NCBI GenBank assembly: GCA_001797815.1
Contig: MGQK01000021.1
Location: forward strand, 18,427-34,599
Source: Deltaproteobacteria bacterium RBG_13_61_14
GTDB lineage: Bacteria; RBG-13-61-14
Length of the DNA stretch: 16,173 nucleotides
Direction of reading: 5' to 3'
Below are positions 6,727 to 13,860 of this stretch, piece by piece. Position 1 is the stretch's first letter; the number at the start of each line of letters is the position of its first letter. Below the pieces are notes generated by a model that had not been told where the DNA came from, ran no database searches, and was given only the letters and a program-made list of their open reading frames with translations. The position numbers and the translations under genes were made by a program.

Positions 6727-7296
6727 ATGCCCGGTATGTATAGCCAGAAAGTAATGGAGTATTTCAACAACCCGCGCAACATGGGGGAGATCGAGAACCC
6801 CAGCGGGGTCGGGGAGGTCGGCAACGCGGTTTGCGGGGACATGATGCAGATGTTCATCAAGGTGGACGAGCAGGGGATCATCACCGACGCCAAGTTCAAG
6901 ACCTTCGGCTGCGCCTCGGCCATTGCCAGCTCCAGCATCGCCACCGAGATGATCATCGGCAAGCACGTGGACCAGGCGCGCAAGATCCGCAACCGTGATA
7001 TCATCGAGGCCCTGGACGGGCTGCCCAAGCACAAGATCCATTGCTCGGTGCTGGCCGCGGATGCGATCAACAAGGCGATTGACAATTACCTGGGCATTGT
7101 CCGGGGCGAGGCGGAGGAGATCGTTTGCAAATGCAACGGCATCACCCGGGGCGAGCTTGAGGAAGCCATTGCCCACGGCGCTTTCACCCTGGAGCAGGTG
7201 GCGGAAAAGACCGGGGCCACCACCGGGCCTTGCGGCGGGATCCATTGCGGGCCGATCATTGAAGAGATGCTGAAAAAGTATTCGGGCGAGGAGTGA
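6727..7296 (+). CDS. nifU: NifU-like Fe-S scaffold: IscU domain plus BFD-type [2Fe-2S] domain
   Basis: 189 aa. Residues 5-125 are an IscU/NifU N-terminal scaffold with the three assembly cysteines C36 (VCGD), C62 (FGCAS) and C106 (HCSVLA) and the conserved Asp after the first. Residues 132-180 are a bacterioferritin-associated-ferredoxin type domain with CKCNGITRGELEEAI (C134, C136) and GPCGGIHCG (C169, C174), which binds a permanent [2Fe-2S] cluster. The C-terminal Nfu domain of azotobacter NifU is absent; this shorter form is common in anaerobes that use NifU/NifS as their general Fe-S machinery. No nitrogenase genes are near, so a housekeeping role is likelier than nitrogen fixation. It opens a four-gene plus-strand operon and is followed after 6 bases by nifS. 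The start has a good purine-rich ribosome-binding site. Confidence 0.95.
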   Translation: MPGMYSQKVMEYFNNPRNMGEIENPSGVGEVGNAVCGDMMQMFIKVDEQGIITDAKFKTFGCASAIASSSIATEMIIGKHVDQARKIRNRDIIEALDGLPKHKIHCSVLAADAINKAIDNYLGIVRGEAEEIVCKCNGITRGELEEAIAHGAFTLEQVAEKTGATTGPCGGIHCGPIIEEMLKKYSGEE

Positions 7297-7302
7297 ACCA
7301 CC

Positions 7303-8490
7303 ATGCGCAATGTTTATCTGGACAACAACGCCACCACCCCGATCCACCCCGAGGTGCAGGAGGCGATCAAGGAGGCGCTCCCGATTTACGGGAACGCTTC
7401 CAGCCACCATTCTTTCGGCCAGGAGGCGCGGGAGCGGGTGGAGGACGCGCGGGTCAAGCTGGCCCGGCTGATTAACGCGGACCCCTCGGAGATCATCTTC
7501 ACCAGTTGCGGTTCCGAGTCGAACAACCTGGTGCTCAAGGGCGTCACCTGCGAATACGTGCCCTGCAAACCCAAGGACGCGCCGGGCGGCCGGCACATCG
7601 TCACCAGCCAGATCGAGCATCCCTCGGTGAAGAATACCGCCAATTGCCTGGAGCAGCGCGGTTTCAAGATCACCTGGCTGCCGGTGGACCCGCGCGGGCT
7701 GGTGGACCCGGAAGACCTCAAGAAGGCGATCACCCGCCAGACCGTCCTGGTGACGGTCATGCTCGGCAACAACGAGATCGGCACCATCGAGCCGATCCAG
7801 GAGCTCTGCGCCATCGCCCGCGAGCACGGGGTCTTCTTCCATACCGACGCGGTCCAGGCGCTGGGCAAGGTCCAGGTGGACGTGAAAGAGCTGGAGGTGG
7901 ACTTCCTCTCGCTGTCCGGCCACAAACTCTACGCGCCCAAGGGCATCGGCGCGCTCTACATGAAAAAGGGCCGCATGATCTGCCCCCTGTTTCACGGCGG
8001 CCACCAGGAGGGGGGGCTGCGCGTGGGCACCGAGAACACCCTCGGCATCATCGCCCTGGGCAAGGCCGCGGAAGTGGCCCGGCGCGACATGGGCCAGGAG
8101 GCGCCCCGGATCTGGGCGCTGCGCGAGAAACTCCGCCAAGGCATTGAGAAGCTCATCCCGGACGTGCGCTTCAACGGTCACCCGGAAAAGGTTTTGCCCG
8201 GGACCCTGAACGTCAGCTTCCTCTACGTGGAAGGAGAGTCCATCCTGCTCCGGCTCTCGGGCAAGGGCATCGCCGTCTCCACCGGCTCCGCCTGCTCCTC
8301 GGGCTCGCTCGAGCCGTCCCACGTGCTCCTGGCGCTCGGGCTGATCCATGAAGAAGCCCACGGCTCCATCCGCTTCAGCCTGGGCCGGGAGAACACCGAG
8401 CAGGACGTGGACTACGTGCTCGAGGTGCTCCCGGGGGTGATCGCGGACCTGCGCAAGATGTCGCCGCTTTCCCGGGCCCGGGCGGGGTGA
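7303..8490 (+). CDS. nifS: Cysteine desulfurase, NifS/IscS class
   Basis: 395 aa, full length for a group I desulfurase. This PLP enzyme takes sulfur from cysteine and passes a persulfide to the NifU scaffold encoded just upstream. Visible marks: VYLDNNATTPIHPEV at the N-terminus, SQIEHPSV with H106, HTDAVQALGK (180-189), SLSGHKLYAPKG with the PLP lysine K208, RVGTEN (240-245), and the mobile catalytic loop STGSACSSGSLEPSHVL with C331. The loop insertion after the HPSV region is short and the active-site segment is the long type, as in NifS/IscS rather than SufS. The gene starts 6 bases after nifU and has its own ribosome-binding site within the end of nifU (GGCGAGGAG). Confidence 0.97.
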   Translation: MRNVYLDNNATTPIHPEVQEAIKEALPIYGNASSHHSFGQEARERVEDARVKLARLINADPSEIIFTSCGSESNNLVLKGVTCEYVPCKPKDAPGGRHIVTSQIEHPSVKNTANCLEQRGFKITWLPVDPRGLVDPEDLKKAITRQTVLVTVMLGNNEIGTIEPIQELCAIAREHGVFFHTDAVQALGKVQVDVKELEVDFLSLSGHKLYAPKGIGALYMKKGRMICPLFHGGHQEGGLRVGTENTLGIIALGKAAEVARRDMGQEAPRIWALREKLRQGIEKLIPDVRFNGHPEKVLPGTLNVSFLYVEGESILLRLSGKGIAVSTGSACSSGSLEPSHVLLALGLIHEEAHGSIRFSLGRENTEQDVDYVLEVLPGVIADLRKMSPLSRARAG

Positions 8491-8501
8491 GGCGGAAAGT
8501 T

Positions 8502-8580
8502 GTATTGAGTATTTCGTATATTTTTTTTGCGCTAGACTGAATACGAAATACGGAATACTGAATACGAAATACGAAACACC
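8502..8580 (+). repeat. Degenerate heptamer array with inverted arm, nifS-cysE gap
   Basis: From 8539 six 7-base units follow without a break: GAATACG, AAATACG, GAATACT, GAATACG, AAATACG, AAACACC. The segment 8502-8519 is the inverse complement of 8541-8558 with 16 of 18 matches, separated by a loop that includes eight T residues. A 15-base direct repeat (8538-8552 and 8559-8573) has a 21-base period, that is, three heptamers. The block fills most of the 106-bp gap and could form a long AU-rich hairpin in the operon transcript. Confidence 0.75.
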
Positions 8581-8596
8581 TTCCCAGGGCAAAACG

Positions 8597-9322
8597 ATGC
8601 TCGACCGAATCCGCGAAGACATCCAGGCCGTCTTTAATCATGATCCTGCCGCCAATAATTTCTTGGAGGTGGTTACCTGCTATCCGGGCTTGCATGCCAT
8701 CTGGATCCACCGGGCGGCTCATCGGCTCTACCGGCGCCGGCTGTTCACCTTGGCCCGGATGGTCTCCCACCTGGGCCGGTTCCTGACCGGGGTGGAGATC
8801 CATCCCGGCGCCGTGATCGGCCGGCGGGTGTTCATTGACCACGGCATGGGCGTGGTGATCGGCGAGACCGCGGAAGTGGGCGACGACTGCCTGCTCTACA
8901 AGGGCGTGGTCCTCGGCGGCACCAGCCTGGAAAAAAAGAAGCGCCACCCCACCCTGGGCCAGGGCGTGGTGGTCGGCTCCAACGCCTGCATCCTCGGCGC
9001 CATCGAGATCGGCGACGGCGCCCGCATCGGCTCCGGCTCGGTGATCGTGCGCTCGGTCCCGGCCCAGGCCACCGCGGTGGGCATCCCCGGCAAGGTGGTG
9101 CTGAAAAAGACCACCGGCGATCTTTCCGCGGACCTGGAGCACGCGAACATGCCCGACCCCATGCTCGACGTGGTCAAGGTCTGGCTGCGCATGTTCCGGA
9201 AATACGAGGAGCGGCTGAGGCGCCTGGAGCAGGAGCACCAGATCAAAGAGCCTGAGCTGGTCAAGGATTACCAGCGCGAGCTGGAATTTTTGAACCAGGA
9301 CGAGGATAATGAGGAAAGCTGA
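8597..9322 (+). CDS. cysE: Serine O-acetyltransferase
   Basis: 241 aa. It makes O-acetylserine from serine and acetyl-CoA, the first step of cysteine synthesis. The N-terminal alpha-helical part (1-65) includes NNFLEVVTCYPGLHAIWIHRAAHRLY. The left-handed beta-helix (about 66-175) carries IHPGAVIGRRVFIDHGMGVVIGE, with the conserved His/Asp and His residues of the active site, then YKGVVLGG, KRHPTLGQGVVVGSNACILG and GSVIVRSVPAQATAVGIPGKVV. A charged, probably coiled-coil tail (about 190-241) follows, longer than in the shortest bacterial forms. It sits between nifS and a second Fe-S scaffold, so the operon couples cysteine supply with cysteine-derived sulfur use. The weak ribosome-binding site (AGGGC) lies in the gap after the heptamer repeat. 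Confidence 0.95.
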   Translation: MLDRIREDIQAVFNHDPAANNFLEVVTCYPGLHAIWIHRAAHRLYRRRLFTLARMVSHLGRFLTGVEIHPGAVIGRRVFIDHGMGVVIGETAEVGDDCLLYKGVVLGGTSLEKKKRHPTLGQGVVVGSNACILGAIEIGDGARIGSGSVIVRSVPAQATAVGIPGKVVLKKTTGDLSADLEHANMPDPMLDVVKVWLRMFRKYEERLRRLEQEHQIKEPELVKDYQRELEFLNQDEDNEES

Positions 9323-9339
9323 GGGACCGGGGAAGGCAA

Positions 9340-9951
9340 ATGTCGCCGGACAATAAGAAGTTAATTGAACATTTCGAGAACCCCCGCCACCTGGGCGAGA
9401 TCGAGAATCCGGACGGCGTGGGGGTGGTCGGCAACCTGGTCTGCGGCGACCTGATGACCTTTTCCATCCGGGTGCGGGACGACCGGCTGCAGGAGGTCAA
9501 GTTCCAGGCTTTTGGGTGCGGCGCGGCCACCGCGGTCTCGAGCTACATCGCGGACACGGTGCAGGGCAAGACCCTGGCTGAGGCCAAAGCGCTGCGGGTG
9601 GAGGACCTCTTCCAGGACTTGCGCGGTCTGCCGGAGAATCGGGTCCACTGCACTTTCCAAGGGCTGGACGCCCTGAACATGGCCATCGAGGACTACGAGG
9701 AGCGCCGCCGGGGGAAGAAGGAGCGGGGCAAGCGCCTGGAGATCCGGGCCGGCCTGGAAAGCCATCCCGACCATGTTCACCCGGTCGGGTGCTGCTGCCC
9801 TTACTGCAACGCGGCGCTCCTGGGCGACAAGCACTATTGCGAGCCGTGCGGCAAGGAGTTCCAGTATTGCAAGCACTGCGGCCAGGCCCTGCCCCTGGAG
9901 GCCGAGACCTGCCTGGCCTGCGGCAAAAAACTCCTCGCCACGGCCCGTTAA
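9340..9951 (+). CDS. IscU/NifU-type scaffold fused to a paired zinc ribbon
   Basis: 203 aa. Residues 5-125 repeat the IscU scaffold fold and keep all three cluster cysteines (C35 in VCGD, C60 in FGCGAA, C104 in VHCTF). In place of a BFD or Nfu domain there is a charged linker (120-140), an HPDHVHP stretch (142-148), and two CxxC-CxxC pairs: CPYC (153-156) with CEPC (167-170), and CKHC (177-180) with CLAC (191-194). Two extra cysteines, C151 and C152, precede them. The spacing of the pairs is that of rubredoxin-like or double zinc-ribbon modules. The scaffold portion is clearly paralogous to the operon's NifU (shared NPR(N/H)(M/L)GEIENP). It may be a specialised scaffold or delivery protein, possibly with the ribbon binding Fe or Zn or docking a client. 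Start context GGGGAAGG is good. Confidence 0.85.
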   Translation: MSPDNKKLIEHFENPRHLGEIENPDGVGVVGNLVCGDLMTFSIRVRDDRLQEVKFQAFGCGAATAVSSYIADTVQGKTLAEAKALRVEDLFQDLRGLPENRVHCTFQGLDALNMAIEDYEERRRGKKERGKRLEIRAGLESHPDHVHPVGCCCPYCNAALLGDKHYCEPCGKEFQYCKHCGQALPLEAETCLACGKKLLATAR

Positions 9952-9961
9952 ACGAAAATTT

Positions 9962-9987
9962 GGGGTCAGGCCCCATTAGTTAGTTTA
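9962..9987 (+). repeat. Solo relative of the RAYT terminal repeat
   Basis: It opens with GGGGTCAGG, identical to the outer nine bases of the 26-bp RAYT repeat, and ends TTAGTTAGTTTA, close to that repeat's TTTAGTTTTTAGTTT. In between it reads CCCC, making GGGG-TCAGG-CCCC a small hairpin. It lies 11 bases after the end of the Fe-S operon and may also act as a weak terminator. Confidence 0.5.
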
Positions 9988-9998
9988 AGGGGAAAAGG

Positions 9999-10196
9999 AT
10001 GGGACTGCGTTACAAGGTAGTCGAGACTTCGACGGTCACTGACGAGGCGATCGAGGCCATCATCAACGAGTGGACGGCCAAAGGCTGGCACTATGACGGC
10101 ATCCAGTTCGCCATCCGCGACGCCTCCAAGCGGCCGGCCATGGCCTTTGTCCTTTTCACCTGCCCCAATTCCGATCCCGAGCCGCCCAAAGAATGA
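9999..10196 (+). CDS. Small DUF4177-like protein
   Basis: 65 aa. The form YKVVETSTVTDEAIEAIINEWTAKGWHYDGIQFAI, then AMAFVLFTCP, fits the short beta-alpha-beta proteins of the DUF4177 type, in which a GW-containing strand follows the helix. Function is unknown in the family. It has a good ribosome-binding site (AAGGGGAAAAGG) and is separated from the Fe-S operon by a RAYT-related repeat, so it may be read through from that operon or have its own promoter, which I cannot see. Its stop codon is part of the first unit of a 30-bp tandem repeat. The call rests on general shape and a few motif residues, not on a firm alignment. Confidence 0.65.
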   Translation: MGLRYKVVETSTVTDEAIEAIINEWTAKGWHYDGIQFAIRDASKRPAMAFVLFTCPNSDPEPPKE

Positions 10197-10281
10197 CCTT
10201 GGGGCCGCGGGTGCTCTCAAGAATGACTTTAGGGGCGCGGCGGCCTTCAACAATGACTTTAGGGCCGCGGGTGCCCTCACC
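10192..10281 (+). repeat. 30-bp tandem repeat, three copies, between convergent genes
   Basis: Units start at 10192, 10222 and 10252, each with AATGAC, and share the pattern AATGACyTTrGGGsCGCGG followed by a CTC-rich end. The period is exactly 30. The first unit contains the stop codon (TGA) of the small plus-strand gene; the third ends 10 bases before the stop of the minus-strand peptidase gene. There are no spacers between units. Confidence 0.85.
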
Positions 10282-10285
10282 CGCG
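10266..10285. terminator. GC-rich hairpin between convergent genes
   Basis: CGCGGGTG-CCCT-CACCCGCG is a perfect 8-bp stem with a 4-base loop. It overlaps the end of the third 30-bp repeat and lies between two converging genes, where a bidirectional terminator is expected. No run of T follows on either strand, so it is only a candidate. Confidence 0.4.
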
Positions 10286-10290
10286 AACCC

Positions 10291-11064
10291 TTAACTGCCT
10301 CTTCGGCTCCAGCGCTCCTCCACAAAACGCTTTTCAAAAGCATAAGCCTCCCGATACCGCGCAAACAATTTCTCCCGCCGCTTGAACTCGCGGGTGTGCG
10401 AGGCGCGCCGGCCGCCGGCGGCTCGGGCCTCCGGGACCACGGCGTGGAGCAGCTCGTGATAGACGATATACTCCACGAAAAAGCGCGGCACCTGCTTGCG
10501 GTCGAGCAGGGGATGAACCCGGATCAGCTTCTGCTCCTCGTCAAAGCTCCCCAAGCGGATCGCCCGGAACTTGCGCTTGCCCCGGCGCTGGCCCCAACTG
10601 ATTCTCACTTCCGGCGCCGGGATCTGGTAAGCCTGCTTCACCTGTTCCAGAATCTCGCCCAAATGGTAAACCTTGCCCCGGACCGCGAGCGGCAAGGCCC
10701 GCTTGCGTGCCGGCTTTTCCCGAATGCGTTCCAGGTGCCGGGCGATGAAATCGCCCATGGCCTTCCGGTTCTTGCGGTCGGGCCGGCGGATGAAGCGGGC
10801 GAGCGCGGCCAGGGTCGCAGGCTCCGCCTGGGCAAAGATCCGATGCAGACGCACCTGAAAGCTCCGGTTCTGGAGCCGCTTCACCGTGATCATGGAAGAG
10901 CGGTTGTCGGTCAGGATCACCCGGATCGGCGCCCGCACCAGCTGGTCCAGGCTCGCGTTTAACCTTTCCGCGGGGTCGGTGCAGGAACGACCAGCTAGCG
11001 CCGACTCCCCGAACAAGAAGAGCTGGATCGGGCGAGAAGTCGCGTCGCTGATTTTACGCCTCAC
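10291..11064 (-). CDS. SprT-like / WLM-type zinc metallopeptidase
   Basis: 257 aa from the GTG at 11064, which overlaps the preceding stop as GTGA. The zinc motif HELLH (203-207) sits in VEYIVYHELLHAVVP, with a third ligand candidate H223 in ASHTREFKRRE. RAIRLGSFDEEQKLIRVHPLLD (168-189) resembles the strand-turn segment ahead of the helix in SprT-type and YgjP-type proteins. The N-terminal 130 residues include a long basic helical region (RFIRRPDRKNRKAMGDFIARHLERI), suggesting nucleic-acid contact. The SprT/Spartan family includes proteases that clear DNA-protein crosslinks, but many bacterial members are uncharacterised. It is last in a three-gene group with an ADP-ribosylglycohydrolase and a MATE exporter. 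Longer in-frame starts only run backwards through the neighbour. Confidence 0.8.
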   Translation of the reverse strand: MRRKISDATSRPIQLFLFGESALAGRSCTDPAERLNASLDQLVRAPIRVILTDNRSSMITVKRLQNRSFQVRLHRIFAQAEPATLAALARFIRRPDRKNRKAMGDFIARHLERIREKPARKRALPLAVRGKVYHLGEILEQVKQAYQIPAPEVRISWGQRRGKRKFRAIRLGSFDEEQKLIRVHPLLDRKQVPRFFVEYIVYHELLHAVVPEARAAGGRRASHTREFKRREKLFARYREAYAFEKRFVEERWSRRGS

Positions 11065-12377
11065 CGGTCCTTGCCTCCCCGCCAAGGCGCTTTGACCCGC
11101 TCCGGCTTCTGGCGCTTGCCCTTTCGGACCTGGGCCGAGGGTTTCTCCCGGGTTTTGGCGGGCGCCGGCCGGCCGCGCCGGCTCGGAGAGGGCGCGCTCA
11201 CCTCTCCCCGGTGCACCGCGATCTCGAGCAGCCGGTTTCGCTCGGTCGCTTCTTCCTCGGTCAGCCGCGCTTCCATTTCCACCGGGTCTTCCACCCGCAG
11301 GCCCTGAAAGGAGCGGTCGAGGAGTCCCTCGCCCCGGAGCGCCACCTGCTCCGAATTCTTCAGGCCCTCGCGCCAGGCCGGCGGGATCGCTTCTTCGCCC
11401 AGCCGGGCGCCGAGGATGCCTCCCGCAATCGCGCCCATGGTGTCGGTATCCTTGCCCAGGTGGATGACCTCGAGCAGGCCGTCCTCGAAGCTGTTCGCAG
11501 TTACCCCCACGAACAGGGCGGACATGCCTCCGGCCAGGGCAAAGGGGTCGCCCGGCTCGGTGATCTGGTGCGCGGGAAAATGGCGGTTGGCCTCGGCCAC
11601 CAGTTGCTTCCACACTTGCCCGCGCTCCATCTCCCGGTAATAGCGGAAGTTCTCGACGCAGGCTCGCACCCGGCCGAACATGTCAAAAGCTTCCACCGGA
11701 ATGAAGCCGATGAACTCGCGCTCAATCGCCTTTTCCGCTTCACCCGTCCACTCCGTTAAAAGCTTTATCCGTTCCCCCGGCGGCAGCCGGTCCCAGGCCC
11801 CGCTCGCGCCCTGGGCCACGGCAAAGGCCACGGCCGCGGCCAGCGCCAGCGCCCGGGGATCGCGGTGGGTGACCAGCGCCTGCTTCACCGCGGCCGAAAG
11901 CAGCGCGTCGCTTTCATCCGCGTAATACAGACCCACCGGCGCTACCCGCATGGCCGGGCCCATCCCGGCCGAGAGCGTGCCCGACTCTTCGGGCGGGACT
12001 CCGATGGCCAGGCGCTTAAGCGCGGCCAGGAAGGCCGGCCCGACGCCCCGGTGCGCGCCCAGGCTTCCCGGCGCCTCGGCCTGGGCGGCCCGTAAGAGGA
12101 GCCGGGCGAAAAAGCCGGGATCAAAGCCGTGGCAGCGCACGAGAGTGTCGGCGAGAAAGAGCGCCTGCTGGGTGTCGTCGGAGTAAAGGCCGGGCATCCG
12201 CCAGCGCCAGGGCTTTTCCTTCCAAATTTGCATGGGGTCCACGTAGCCACTGATCCGGCCGACCAGTTGCTGGATGTGGCCGGCCTTAAGCCCTTCCACC
12301 GGGCAGCCGAGCGCGTCGCCCACCGCCAGCCCGAGCATGGCGCCCCGGAACCGGCCGCGGGTTTCGATCTCGCTCAT
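11061..12377 (-). CDS. ADP-ribosylglycohydrolase family protein
   Basis: 438 aa from the ATG at 12377, with GGAG nine bases upstream; an in-frame start at 12410 is possible. Family motifs: RFRGAMLGLAVGDALGCPVEG near the N-terminus, YSDDTQQALFLADTLV (magnesium-binding SDDT), GAHRGVGPAF, and the second metal site GKDTDTMGAIAGGILGARLGEEAIP. These dimagnesium enzymes remove ADP-ribose from proteins (DraG), nucleic acids or small molecules. The N-terminal and C-terminal aspartates needed for metal binding are present, so it is probably active. An unusual basic tail of about 45 residues, rich in Arg, Lys and Pro (SPSRRGRPAPAKTREK onward), follows the domain and may bind nucleic acid. It is coupled to the SprT-like gene by a 4-bp overlap; no ADP-ribosyltransferase is seen nearby. 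Confidence 0.92.
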   Translation of the reverse strand: MSEIETRGRFRGAMLGLAVGDALGCPVEGLKAGHIQQLVGRISGYVDPMQIWKEKPWRWRMPGLYSDDTQQALFLADTLVRCHGFDPGFFARLLLRAAQAEAPGSLGAHRGVGPAFLAALKRLAIGVPPEESGTLSAGMGPAMRVAPVGLYYADESDALLSAAVKQALVTHRDPRALALAAAVAFAVAQGASGAWDRLPPGERIKLLTEWTGEAEKAIEREFIGFIPVEAFDMFGRVRACVENFRYYREMERGQVWKQLVAEANRHFPAHQITEPGDPFALAGGMSALFVGVTANSFEDGLLEVIHLGKDTDTMGAIAGGILGARLGEEAIPPAWREGLKNSEQVALRGEGLLDRSFQGLRVEDPVEMEARLTEEEATERNRLLEIAVHRGEVSAPSPSRRGRPAPAKTREKPSAQVRKGKRQKPERVKAPWRGGKDR

Positions 12378-12432
12378 GGGATGAACTCCAGCATCAGGTC
12401 GAGAATCCAAGCAATGGCCGGAGGCCGCGCCA

Positions 12433-13812
12433 TCAGATCACCCTCCGCTTCCACGAGCCGCTCCGATACCAAAGCAGGTTGATGATGCCCTCCACCACCA
12501 GCGAGACGGCCATGGCCGCCCAGATCCCGGTCGGCCCGAGTCCCAGCGGCTGGGCCAGGACCCAGGCCAGCGGCAGCTTGACCAGCCAGTTGGATAAAAA
12601 CGCATTGACCATCAGGGGTTGGGTATCGCCGGCGCCGACCAGGGCTGCCGCGGCCACCCCTCCGATGGAGGAGAACATCAGGCTGACCGCGATCCATTGC
12701 AGGAAGGCGACCCCGGGTTCCAGGGTTTCGGGCGAGGGGTCCATGAAGGCCACCAGCGGAGCGGCCCAGCCGAAGTAGGCCGCGGTGGAGACGGCCTGGA
12801 CGAGGAAGGCGAGGAGGAAGCCTCGGCGGATCATGGCCTCGGCCCGCTCCGGGCTGCCGGCGCCCAGATGCTGGCCGGTCAGGGCGGAAACGGCGAGACC
12901 CAGGCCCCCGAAAAAGATCCAGTTGATCCCGAGCCAGCGGAGCCCGATGCCGAAGCCGGCGATGGGGCCGGTGCCGTAGCCGGCCAGGATTTTCTGAAGC
13001 AGGAGCGTCGAGAGCGGCCGGAAGATGTGGGCGAGGCTGGCCGGCACGCCGATGCGGATGATGCGGGTAAGCTCGCCCGGGTCCCAGGGGCCGAGTTGGC
13101 GGGTGGGCCAGTGGATCGGGAAGCGGCGGGTGGGGAGCAACGCGAAGAAAAGGGCGGCGCTGAGCATGGCGGCAAAGACGGTGGCCAGCCCGGCGCCGAA
13201 GATGCCCCAGCCGAAGTAGCCTAAGTCCAGGCCGGCTTTCACCATTTCGCCGGGCCGGTAGATGAGGACCGGGGCCAGGATGACGTTGGCCAGGACCGCG
13301 ATCCCGTTGATTACCAGCGGAGTGCGGGTGTCGCCGGCCGCGTTGAAGCCGGCGATGAGCGGGGTTTCGAAGGTCAGGAAAAAGAAATGGAGGAAGAGCA
13401 GGCGCAGGTAGATGATGGAAAGGCGCTCGACCTCGGGTTCGAGATCAAAGAAACCGATCAGGGGCGGGGAAATGAGGTAGCCGAGCCCGGCGCAAAGCAA
13501 TCCCAGCAGCGCGGCCAGGACCAGGGCGTGGAAAAGCGAGGTCCGGGCCGCGGGCTGATCGCCGGCGCCGAGCGCGCGCGAGACCAGGGCCAGGGTGCCG
13601 GCATAGACGATGTAGCTGGCGCCGAAAATGATAAAGACGATGTTGGTGCAGAGGCTGACCGCGGCGACCGGGGCGGTGCCGAGGAAGCTGATCCATTTCA
13701 GGTCCACCAGGGAGAGCGAGGTGAAGAGCAGCATGGACAGGCTGCCCGGCCAGGCAATGGACCAGATTTTACGGAGATCGCCTCCCTTCTGGTAGATAGC
13801 GGCTACATCCAC
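12433..13812 (-). CDS. MATE family multidrug/cation exporter
   Basis: 459 aa from a GTG at 13812. Hydrophobicity gives about twelve membrane segments in two similar halves, beginning RKIWSIAWPGSLSMLLFTSLSLVDLKWISFLGTAPVAAVSL, a typical MATE opening, and FNAAGDTRTPLVINGIAVLANVILAPVLI, with its second-half counterpart AALVGAGDTQPLMVNAFLSNWLVKLPLAWVL. Such proteins export drugs or metabolites in exchange for Na+ or H+ across the inner membrane. The likely operon MATE, ADP-ribosylglycohydrolase, SprT-like runs leftwards; the 55-bp gap to the next gene holds no terminator I can see. The start lacks a strong ribosome-binding site. Substrate cannot be predicted. Confidence 0.93.
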   Translation of the reverse strand: MDVAAIYQKGGDLRKIWSIAWPGSLSMLLFTSLSLVDLKWISFLGTAPVAAVSLCTNIVFIIFGASYIVYAGTLALVSRALGAGDQPAARTSLFHALVLAALLGLLCAGLGYLISPPLIGFFDLEPEVERLSIIYLRLLFLHFFFLTFETPLIAGFNAAGDTRTPLVINGIAVLANVILAPVLIYRPGEMVKAGLDLGYFGWGIFGAGLATVFAAMLSAALFFALLPTRRFPIHWPTRQLGPWDPGELTRIIRIGVPASLAHIFRPLSTLLLQKILAGYGTGPIAGFGIGLRWLGINWIFFGGLGLAVSALTGQHLGAGSPERAEAMIRRGFLLAFLVQAVSTAAYFGWAAPLVAFMDPSPETLEPGVAFLQWIAVSLMFSSIGGVAAAALVGAGDTQPLMVNAFLSNWLVKLPLAWVLAQPLGLGPTGIWAAMAVSLVVEGIINLLWYRSGSWKRRVI

Positions 13813-13860
13813 GGAATTAGCTTTTCCGAACCCTAATCAAGTTAAGTTTCGATCCATTTT

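Noticed and set aside
6727-7296. Evidence for nitrogen fixation from NifU/NifS
   Set aside because: The NifU here lacks the Nfu domain and no nif structural genes are nearby; in many anaerobes these genes are the general Fe-S system.
8502-8580. Integron attC site or intrinsic terminator
   Set aside because: No conserved attC core (RYYYAAC / GTTRRRY) is seen, no integrase is near, and the T run is in the loop rather than after the stem.
6631-8622. 663-codon open frame on the minus strand across nifU and nifS
   Set aside because: It is antisense to two unmistakable genes; its composition (His, Ala, Gly, Arg rich) is the usual product of reading GC-rich genes backwards, and no family motif is visible.
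10192-10281. CRISPR-like array
   Set aside because: The 30-bp units follow each other directly with no spacers, and no cas gene is present.
12619-13224. 201-codon plus-strand frame opposite the MATE gene
   Set aside because: Low-complexity Glu/Gly/Ala/Asp reading of a membrane-protein gene in reverse; not credible as a protein.
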